A stretch of DNA of 10,871 nucleotides from the NCBI GenBank assembly GCA_016183225.1, contig JACPEZ010000049.1, positions 1 to 10,871 on the forward strand. Reading direction: 5' to 3'. Source of the DNA: Candidatus Daviesbacteria bacterium (lineage in GTDB: Bacteria > Patescibacteriota > Microgenomatia > Daviesbacterales > UBA10151). Position numbers and translations under genes: made by a program. Positions 6,315-10,871 of the stretch are shown here, in pieces. The notes beneath the pieces were generated by a model. The model worked only from the letters and a program-made list of their open reading frames with translations. It was not told the DNA's origin and made no database searches. Positions within the stretch are counted from its first letter, which is position 1; every line of letters begins with the position of its first letter.

Positions 6315-7440
6315 CTGCCTCCTCCCTTAAAACTCTTCTGACATACTCCTGGATATTGGAAAAATCATCGTCCTCGGATATTAACACATAAGCCCCTCCA
6401 TAATCTGCCGGGTTGGGATGCGCGAGCAGCGAATCATCCAAAATAAAATTCTGGACGCTGTCTACATCTTTAAACAACCTGGCAAATTCCAGGGAGTCTT
6501 TAACGGAAATATCCGTATCAATGCTGCTGCCAAAAGTCTTGGTCAGTTGTGAGAGTTTCTGCGCATCCAAAAGAGTTTGCGCTGATAATAACCTGCTTCG
6601 CAATGCCTGCAAAGTAAGTTGCTGCCTTTTGGAACGGGCAAAATCCGAAGCTTCACCGTTGGTGCCATGTCTGCTTCTGACAAATTTTAAGGCGGTTTCT
6701 CCGTCCATTAAAGTTTTTCCTTTTTTAAAACTAATGCGTTCAAACCGGCAGGTAAAGTATTTTGCCCCCTGATCTTCTTTGGCCGAATCAGTGGCGATTG
6801 TACCCTCCGGTGAAATCAACACCTTTTGTTTACCTGGTAAAATATTCAAGCCTTTGGCCTCCTCTTCGGAAAATTCCCTCTCCTCTTCCCTGAAACCGCA
6901 CAGATCTTCCTCCTTGCCGGCAATGGGGTAATTATAATCATCAAATTGACGCTCCACTGTCACTTCAATGCCCTCCAAAATATCAACCGCCTTGACAAAT
7001 CCGGCAAAATCTACCCTCAATCCATAATGAATTGGCAAACCAACGATATTGCCTGTGACAATCTTGGCCAAATTTAAACCGCCTGATTGATAAACGGCAT
7101 TAACCTTAACTCTCAAAGCAGGCAGCCATAAATCTCTGGGTATGGAAAGAAGATATACTTTTTTTGTTTTAAGGTTTAAAGACGCAATGATGATGGTATC
7201 TGTCAAGGTGGAGCCGTCATGATTGCCTCCGGCTAGACCTAAAAGCAACACATTAACAAAACCGTTGGTCGATTTCAAAGAAGTACCGGAAAAAATGTAA
7301 TTTACCACCGAAGAGGTGGAAGAAGAAGTGGAAAAATAAATGGCTACTGCCATCAGTATCGAAACGATCAAAATAACAGGCAAAAACTTTTTGAGGAGCT
7401 TTTTTACTCGCTTTTTTTTCAAGGGATTAATTCTCTTCAC
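6277..7440 (-). CDS. LytR-CpsA-Psr (LCP) family cell-wall ligase
   Basis: LCP enzymes transfer undecaprenyl-pyrophosphate-linked glycopolymers to peptidoglycan or related acceptors on the outer membrane face. The 387 residues show a basic N-terminus and one membrane helix (about 20-36), a Ser/Thr-rich linker, then the catalytic domain. Visible landmarks are FVNVLLLGLAGG (61-72), STLTDTIIIASLN with the conserved Asp81, SIPRDLWLP with Arg102, and DGETALKFVRSRHG with Arg255 and Arg257, followed by DFARSKRQQ (266-274). The segment between Cys181 and Cys231 is about 49 residues and very acidic, probably a loop insertion closed by a disulfide. The start is GTG, immediately after the tpiA TAG, chosen because GAGGAG lies 6 nt upstream. 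Substrate polymer unknown. Confidence 0.95.
   Translation of the reverse strand: MKRINPLKKKRVKKLLKKFLPVILIVSILMAVAIYFSTSSSTSSVVNYIFSGTSLKSTNGFVNVLLLGLAGGNHDGSTLTDTIIIASLNLKTKKVYLLSIPRDLWLPALRVKVNAVYQSGGLNLAKIVTGNIVGLPIHYGLRVDFAGFVKAVDILEGIEVTVERQFDDYNYPIAGKEEDLCGFREEEREFSEEEAKGLNILPGKQKVLISPEGTIATDSAKEDQGAKYFTCRFERISFKKGKTLMDGETALKFVRSRHGTNGEASDFARSKRQQLTLQALRSRLLSAQTLLDAQKLSQLTKTFGSSIDTDISVKDSLEFARLFKDVDSVQNFILDDSLLAHPNPADYGGAYVLISEDDDFSNIQEYVRRVLREEADENSSSARTGNN
6318..6328 (-). promoter_or_regulatory. Strong Shine-Dalgarno for holA
   Basis: On the minus strand AAGGGAGGAGG precedes the holA ATG; its GGAGG core at 6325-6321 has a 6-nt spacer. It lies inside the coding sequence for LREEAD of the LCP protein and fixes the holA start at 6314. 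Confidence 0.8.
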
Positions 7441-8109
7441 CTAAATCTCCTCGCAAGCTTTAACAATTCTTAAAAATTCATCCGCTTCCAAAGAGGCTCC
7501 TCCCACCAGCACCCCATGAACATTTTCTTGTTGGACAAAAGCTTTAACATTTGTTGACGTTACAGAGCCGCCATATAAAACTTCTTTTCCCGGAAAATTT
7601 TTTGCTACCATACTGGCATTTTGGGGGGTATCCGGATTACTGGTGCCAATGGCAAAAATGGGTTCATAGGCTATTAGCTTGACTCCATCCGGAACAGGTG
7701 TATCTTTACCCTGCACACAAACCAAGGGAGTAATATTATTTGCCAAAGCTTGAGCTACTTTTTGAGAAACCATTTCATCGGTTTCCCCAAAATTTTGCCG
7801 TCTTTCACTATGTCCCAAAATTGCCAAATCAACAAACTGTTTTAAAATAGCTGCAGGTTCTTCCCCTGTATAAGCTCCGACTCCAAAAGGTGACAAATCC
7901 TGTGCACCTGTCAACATCGGAAAATTGCCCACTTGGATAGCTTTTTTAACTTCAGACAGGACAGAAAAAGTTGGACAAACCACTACTTTTAGATTATTTT
8001 GTTTGGGAATTTGCGGTCCAACTTTAGCCACCCAATCCAGAGCTTCCTGGATATTTTTGTTGGCTTTCCAATTGGCAATCACCCAAATATTTTTATCCGA
8101 ACCAGCCAT
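7441..8109 (-). CDS. tpiA: Triosephosphate isomerase (compact form)
   Basis: Glycolytic and gluconeogenic enzyme interconverting dihydroxyacetone phosphate and glyceraldehyde 3-phosphate in the cytoplasm. All catalytic parts are present in 222 residues: ANWKANK with Asn13 and Lys15; LGHSERR with the electrophilic His100; AYEPIFAIGTS with the base Glu149 and flexible loop 6; YGGSV (179-183) and GVLVGGASL (199-207) for phosphate binding. It is about 30 residues shorter than typical bacterial TIM (about 250). The missing part falls mainly after PLVCVQ, where the usual GETLEER helix region is absent, and in the helix after loop 6. The ATG overlaps the end of the upstream ATL gene by 17 bp and has no obvious Shine-Dalgarno. 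The LCP gene follows with no gap. Confidence 0.96.
   Translation of the reverse strand: MAGSDKNIWVIANWKANKNIQEALDWVAKVGPQIPKQNNLKVVVCPTFSVLSEVKKAIQVGNFPMLTGAQDLSPFGVGAYTGEEPAAILKQFVDLAILGHSERRQNFGETDEMVSQKVAQALANNITPLVCVQGKDTPVPDGVKLIAYEPIFAIGTSNPDTPQNASMVAKNFPGKEVLYGGSVTSTNVKAFVQQENVHGVLVGGASLEADEFLRIVKACEEI
7447..7452 (-). promoter_or_regulatory. Shine-Dalgarno for the LCP gene
   Basis: GAGGAG on the minus strand, with a 6-nt spacer to the GTG start at 7440. It lies in the last codons of tpiA and justifies the non-ATG start. Confidence 0.75.
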
Positions 8110-8392
8110 ACTTTTGTAAGTTTACCATGAAATCCCTGCTGACCGCTACGTTCTCCTGTTCAAGCAAAGCTTTTTGTAAAGCTTTAGGGTGATCCAAACA
8201 TTTGGTGGAAATAAATCCGTGTCTGTTGATAACCCGATGCCAGGGAGAAGCGTCAATATTAAAATGCAACACTCCCCCCACAAATCTTGCCCCTCTGGGC
8301 AACCCTGCCATGATTGCCACAGTACCATAGGTGGTAACTTTACCAAATGGGATTTTGTTAACAATTTGAATGACTTTGGTCTTAAAATTCAA
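8093..8392 (-). CDS. Alkyltransferase-like protein (ATL, MGMT-type DNA-binding domain)
   Basis: Homologue of the DNA-binding domain of O6-alkylguanine-DNA alkyltransferase. ATLs bind and flip O6-alkylguanine and, in studied bacteria and yeast, direct the lesion to nucleotide excision repair. The 99 residues contain IPFGKVTTYGTVA (14-26, with Tyr22), ARFVGG with the probable arginine finger Arg36, and SPWHRVINRHG (49-59). In true methyltransferases the last motif is PCHRV; here Trp51 replaces the acceptor cysteine, the hallmark of ATLs, so no alkyl transfer is expected. The start is TTG, overlapping the thioredoxin stop (TTGA); it gives the expected N-terminus of the domain and no better start is nearby. 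It overlaps tpiA by 17 bp. Second gene of the thioredoxin-led operon. Confidence 0.92.
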   Translation of the reverse strand: MNFKTKVIQIVNKIPFGKVTTYGTVAIMAGLPRGARFVGGVLHFNIDASPWHRVINRHGFISTKCLDHPKALQKALLEQENVAVSRDFMVNLQKYGWFG

Positions 8393-10080
8393 CTCTGTAG
8401 TAATTTTATCAGTTCTTGTTTGGCAGTGACCCCAATTTTTCTGGCCACTTCTTTGCCATTTTTTAAAACCACATAAGTAGGTATGCTCATTACTCCATAT
8501 TCTGAAGCTTTCTGGGGATTTTCATCCACATTAATTTTTTCAATTTCCACTTTTCCTTTAAGCTCTTTTTCCAGCTCTTCCAAAACCGGCTCCATTATTT
8601 TGCAGGGCCCACAATTATGAGAAACGATACCGTTTGTAACTATAGTATGAGGATTAGCTACTGTAATACCTATCACATCTCTACTCTCTATCCCCTCCAC
8701 TAATCTAACTTTTTCCCATAACAAATCACCCTGTTGTCGATTTTCTAACCATTTATCAAATCTAGCTTCACCGCTTTCTGACGGATGAACAATATCGGTA
8801 TCCCTATTTGTATATCTCCAACTAACAACTGTCTGTAGCGGTATTTGTAAATCTTCCGCTATAAGCTTATTACTTACTCCTAATGCCAGTTGCTGCAGTA
8901 CAGTCTGTTTAACTTCGGCATAACTGCTTCTTTCCTGCAATCTGTATTGCAAGAATTCTCTTATAAAAGGAACTGATTTATTTTTGGTTGCAGCATAAGC
9001 ATAACCAATTTTTGCTAAATTCAGTAATGAATGATAATTGTTAGCTATTCTTAAATAAATTATTACGCCATCTTCATCATCTCCACTGGAAATTTCTCTG
9101 ACCTCAACACCCAGCTCCTCAAGAAGCAGTTCTAATTGTCTTGCATAAAGAATTCCCTCCTCTTCTAAATTTTTTTCTTTATGAAATTCAATAGCATTAA
9201 CCGAGAACCCTGCATGATGCGAAGTTGTACCACCTCGTCTAATTCTATAGTCAATTTTGCAACCATCTCCACCTAACCAACCGCTCATAAACTCTCTTTT
9301 CAATCTTAAATTAGCATCTATAATCCAATCCGGTACAAAATACGCCTGATTTTTCTTCCTCCCTTCAGGAGATCCTAGAGCTTTAAGCAAGAAAAAGAAT
9401 GCTCTATTAAAATTACGGCATCGTAAAATACTAATTGTAAATTTTCTTTCTCCAATTTGGCGATTTTTAATCTGTCGTTTGATCTCCAGTTTATCAAAAC
9501 CTAAAATTTGTAAATCCGTTTTTATATCTTGCGCATCTTCTTCAGTACCCACAAAAAAATGTGTTTCATAAATATTGTGTTTTAAGTCTTCATATAAATA
9601 ACCATCTGTCATCACAAAACCCAATAACCTCGCTAAAACTGATAATCTCATATCATTTAATCTTAAGGGCAATAGGTTTAAACTTTTTAAAACTTTATCA
9701 GCAAAACTATTCCCAGTGGTCTCCAGTATGACTGCATCACTAACCGATTCATAAACTGAAGTGGCTGCAGGGTTTATTAAAACTTTCTCTCCAACGCTAA
9801 GTTTATCCAAAGACTTAAATCCTTCCTGGGTTAAAACCAGATGGTTAATGTCTCCCATTAGATTCCTTCCAGTTTCCAAAATTATTCTTGTGGATGGAAC
9901 ATCCTTAAAGACCCTTGTTTTTCTTACCTTTTTAAGGCTCTGTTTTTTTGTTTTTGGATCAACTGTTATAAGTTGCATACCAACCTGGATTTTTGAAGCA
10001 GGTAAATAACCATTTTCAGTTAAAACAGGAGTTTGAGAATCTACACACCAAGGAGCCCAAAAATCCAAAAGTTTTGTCAT
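8389..10080 (-). CDS. trxA: Thioredoxin precursor interrupted by an intein
   Basis: Thiol-disulfide oxidoreductase made as a 563-residue precursor. The N-extein is 11 residues (MTKLLDFWAPW). A 478-residue intein follows (8614-10047). The C-extein is 74 residues beginning CGPCKIMEPVLEELE and containing INVDENPQKASEYGV and SIPTYVVLKNGKE, the cis-proline and central strands of the fold. Splicing rebuilds FWAPWCGPCK and an enzyme of about 85 residues, shorter at the N-terminus than E. coli Trx (109). I prefer ATG 10080 over the in-frame TTG at 10098 because the TTG overlaps the predicted extended -10 box and the ATG lies where transcription should begin. First gene of a five-gene operon; the stop overlaps the next start (TTGA). 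Without splicing the protein cannot form a normal active site next to Trp. Confidence 0.95.
   Translation of the reverse strand: MTKLLDFWAPWCVDSQTPVLTENGYLPASKIQVGMQLITVDPKTKKQSLKKVRKTRVFKDVPSTRIILETGRNLMGDINHLVLTQEGFKSLDKLSVGEKVLINPAATSVYESVSDAVILETTGNSFADKVLKSLNLLPLRLNDMRLSVLARLLGFVMTDGYLYEDLKHNIYETHFFVGTEEDAQDIKTDLQILGFDKLEIKRQIKNRQIGERKFTISILRCRNFNRAFFFLLKALGSPEGRKKNQAYFVPDWIIDANLRLKREFMSGWLGGDGCKIDYRIRRGGTTSHHAGFSVNAIEFHKEKNLEEEGILYARQLELLLEELGVEVREISSGDDEDGVIIYLRIANNYHSLLNLAKIGYAYAATKNKSVPFIREFLQYRLQERSSYAEVKQTVLQQLALGVSNKLIAEDLQIPLQTVVSWRYTNRDTDIVHPSESGEARFDKWLENRQQGDLLWEKVRLVEGIESRDVIGITVANPHTIVTNGIVSHNCGPCKIMEPVLEELEKELKGKVEIEKINVDENPQKASEYGVMSIPTYVVLKNGKEVARKIGVTAKQELIKLLQS
8614..10047 (-). 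mobile_element. Intein with LAGLIDADG homing endonuclease, in the thioredoxin active site
   Basis: Self-splicing protein element, 478 residues (numbered from its first Cys). Block A: Cys1 in CVDSQTPVLTENGYLPASKI. Block B: GDINHLVLT with His69; the usual TxxH is DxxH here. Homing-endonuclease motifs: LARLLGFVMTDGYL (138-151, Asp148) and FMSGWLGGDG (253-262, Asp261), with FVPDWI between them, as in DOD-type enzymes. A helix-turn-helix-like segment at about 387-412 (LALGVSNKLIAEDLQIPLQT) probably adds DNA contacts. Blocks F and G: VIGITVANPHTIVTNGIVSHN, with penultimate His477 and terminal Asn478; the common block F Asp is Gly. The +1 residue is Cys. All residues required for standard class 1 splicing chemistry are present, and both nuclease aspartates are intact, so splicing and homing are both plausible. 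Confidence 0.95.
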
Positions 10081-10088
10081 AGGAATTG

Positions 10089-10117
10089 ATAATAACAATC
10101 CTTTTCAAAATTGTCTA
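10089..10117 (-). promoter_or_regulatory. Predicted promoter of the thioredoxin operon
   Basis: On the minus strand TAGACA (10117-10112, 5 of 6 to TTGACA), a 17-bp spacer, then TATTAT (10094-10089, 5 of 6) with an upstream TG making an extended -10. Eight nt separate it from the ATG at 10080, so the mRNA would have a leader of zero to two bases and no Shine-Dalgarno. It would drive trxA, ATL, tpiA, LCP and holA, which have no other clear promoter. Confidence 0.7.
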
Positions 10118-10153
10118 GTTGGAAAATTAAAATTTTGACTGAAATCTTAGGAA

Positions 10154-10756
10154 TTACCCTTTTATTCTAAATTCACCCCTTTTGGGAGGAAGTGGCTTAT
10201 CAGATTGAATATCTAAAAAATAACCGCAATCAGGGGTTGCTCCCCGCATTATTGCTCCAATCAAATCCCGATCTGCTTCTTGGTCAAATCTAAAATCATC
10301 CATTAATTTCCGATAGAGATCTCTTTTTTTATCGGAAAATGGCGCACAAATTGACGGCGCCGGGTCTCCTGCTCCAGATAATTGAAAGGTGTTAGTTCCA
10401 ATAAACCCATCACAATTTGCGAGCGTAAAACCCCCTCCATTTTCGAACCTGAAAAACATTGTACAAGGCAGTTCATCTCCGTTAAATCTTAAATATTCTG
10501 TTTTATCTTGATAAAATGGATTATAACCTTTATCAGTTTCCCGACCCGCATGGCCAAGTAAAGTGTTATAAAAAATCCTTTGTGAAGCTAACAAGTCCCA
10601 CATACCATCATACATCTTTCCTCCGGTAAATCCTCTTGTGGCTGTTGGGGCAGGAGTAGGCAGGACAGATTCAGGAGTAGCAGGTGCCGCCTGACACCCG
10701 GTATAGACAATTCCCAGTAAAACACCTAAAAATCTCTCTTTGCCTCCTAAATTCAT
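10154..10756 (-). CDS. Secreted or lipoprotein-like protein of unknown function
   Basis: The 200 residues begin with a signal-peptide-like stretch (MNLGGKERFLGVLLGIVYTG) ending at Cys21 in VYTGC. This is close to a lipobox but with Tyr at -3, so lipidation is uncertain. A Pro/Thr/Ala-rich linker follows (24-40). The rest looks like one globular domain with four cysteines (98, 115, 137, 177), possibly two disulfides outside the cytoplasm. Notable stretches are GGKMYDGMWDLLASQRIFYN, FRFENGGGFTLANCDGFIG and KKRDLYRKLMDDFRFDQEAD. I do not recognise a family. The ATG is placed where a strong promoter would start transcription. AGGAGG occurs just inside the gene (codons 3-5) but no in-frame start follows it. 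Transcribed in the same direction as the trx operon, with 73 nt between its stop and the trxA ATG, including a separate trx promoter. Confidence 0.72.
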   Translation of the reverse strand: MNLGGKERFLGVLLGIVYTGCQAAPATPESVLPTPAPTATRGFTGGKMYDGMWDLLASQRIFYNTLLGHAGRETDKGYNPFYQDKTEYLRFNGDELPCTMFFRFENGGGFTLANCDGFIGTNTFQLSGAGDPAPSICAPFSDKKRDLYRKLMDDFRFDQEADRDLIGAIMRGATPDCGYFLDIQSDKPLPPKRGEFRIKG

Positions 10757-10762
10757 GTTACA

Positions 10763-10791
10763 CTTTTACCACACTATGAGCCGATTGTCAA
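10763..10791 (-). promoter_or_regulatory. Predicted promoter of the lipoprotein-like gene
   Basis: Perfect TTGACA (10791-10786), 17-bp spacer, then TAAAAG (10768-10763, 4 of 6) preceded by TGG, an extended -10. Six nt separate the -10 from the ATG at 10756, so transcription should start on the start codon. Its -35 overlaps that of an opposite-facing promoter. Confidence 0.65.
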
Positions 10792-10814
10792 ATTTATTGG
10801 ACTGATGTTAAGAT
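10785..10814 (+). promoter_or_regulatory. Predicted rightward promoter sharing the -35 region
   Basis: TTGTCA (10785-10790, 5 of 6 to TTGACA), 18-bp spacer, TAAGAT (10809-10814, 4 of 6) with TG at 10806-10807 (extended -10). Seven nt later is an ATG at 10822. The spacing is the same as in the other leaderless starts of this window. The gene it would drive lies almost entirely off the right edge. Confidence 0.4.
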
Positions 10815-10821
10815 AGTCTGC

Positions 10822-10871
10822 ATGCTAAATACTTCGACTGGTTCGACTACGCTCACCACAGGTACGCTCAG
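10822..10871 (+). CDS. Possible start of a gene running off the right edge
   Basis: ATG followed by 15 further complete codons with no stop up to the window end, giving MLNTSTGSTTLTTGTL. Support comes only from the promoter-like sequence 7 nt upstream. Against it, nearly the whole stretch is the TTCGACT/TACGCTCA repeat element, so the reading frame may be accidental, or the repeat may have inserted into or replaced the true gene start. No function can be assigned. Confidence 0.25.
   Translation, partial: MLNTSTGSTTLTTGTL
10831..10871. repeat. TTCGACT / TACGCTCA interspersed-type repeat at the right edge
   Basis: TTCGACT occurs at 10833-10839 and 10842-10848, and TACGCTCA at 10848-10855 and 10863-10870. 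The unit TTCGACTACGCTCACCACAGG resembles a short GC-richer repeat (TTCGACTxxGCTCAxxACAGG type) that I know from intergenic regions of varied bacteria. It contrasts with the AT-rich surroundings. Its position at the very end of the sequence suggests an assembly break in a repeat. Confidence 0.6.

Noticed and set aside
6413..6772. Plus-strand open frame of 119 codons opposite the LCP gene
   Set aside because: Shadow of conserved LCP coding sequence; Ser- and Leu-rich with no family features.
8614..10047. The 1.4-kb insertion as a group I or II intron or an insertion sequence
   Set aside because: The frame is open throughout and shows intein blocks A, B, F and G at exact splice junctions plus LAGLIDADG motifs. 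No transposase or terminal repeats are seen.
10081..10098. TTG at 10098 as the thioredoxin start, adding six residues (MLLSIP)
   Set aside because: The TTG overlaps the extended -10 box, so it would not be in the transcript. ATG 10080 fits the promoter and gives a sensible short thioredoxin N-terminus.
10099..10153. Terminator after the lipoprotein-like gene (AAAATTTTAATTTT stretch)
   Set aside because: The palindrome is pure A/T and short, with no GC stem or following U-run.
1..10871. tRNA, rRNA, riboswitch or CRISPR elements
   Set aside because: Almost all sequence is coding. The few short gaps contain only promoter-like boxes and the two short repeats, and no regularly spaced repeat array or tRNA-like fold is visible.

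Overview
The window looks like a fragment of a Candidate Phyla Radiation (Patescibacteria) genome, probably Microgenomates-like. This is inferred from gene style, not from a database match. The genes are tightly packed and often overlap. The protein families are of the kind seen in this group: a short HolA, a short triosephosphate isomerase, PilN/PilO followed by a small membrane protein, an FN3 plus dockerin surface protein, and an LCP-family enzyme. UGA (4065-4067 and 8389-8391) and UAG both serve as stops, so the genetic code is the standard bacterial one. This argues against Gracilibacteria and Absconditabacteria, which read UGA as glycine.

Layout. (1) 1-3200, minus strand: murJ (lipid II flippase) followed by lepA (EF4), which runs off the left edge; stop and start overlap as TAATG. 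(2) 3201-3238: a 38-bp intergenic space with two mirror-image extended -10 boxes firing outward into murJ and rpsT. (3) 3239-5720, plus strand: rpsT, then pilN, pilO, a 55-residue single-pass membrane protein and a membrane-anchored FN3/dockerin protein, which resembles a type IV pilus or surface operon. (4) 10080-5694, minus strand: a five-gene operon with almost no gaps: thioredoxin carrying an intein, alkyltransferase-like protein, tpiA, LCP-family protein and holA. It meets the pilus operon tail to tail with a 27-bp overlap. (5) 10154-10756, minus strand: an unrecognised secreted or lipoprotein-like protein. (6) 10757-10871: a second divergent promoter region, then an internally repeated TTCGACT/TACGCTCA element that runs off the right edge.

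The standout is the thioredoxin gene. A 478-residue intein with a LAGLIDADG homing endonuclease and an added helix-turn-helix-like segment sits immediately before the first catalytic cysteine of CGPC. Splicing would rebuild WCGPC and give a compact thioredoxin of about 85 residues. The +1 nucleophile for splicing is therefore also the catalytic nucleophile of the mature enzyme, and its disulfide partner lies three residues further on in the same precursor. This makes redox-gated splicing a plausible, untested idea.

A second theme is gene starts. The first genes of transcription units (rpsT, pilN, trxA, the lipoprotein-like gene, probably murJ, and perhaps the right-edge ORF) have a -10 box ending about 6-9 nt before the start codon and no Shine-Dalgarno. 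This predicts leaderless or nearly leaderless mRNAs. Some internal genes (LCP, holA, pilO) have clear Shine-Dalgarno sequences.
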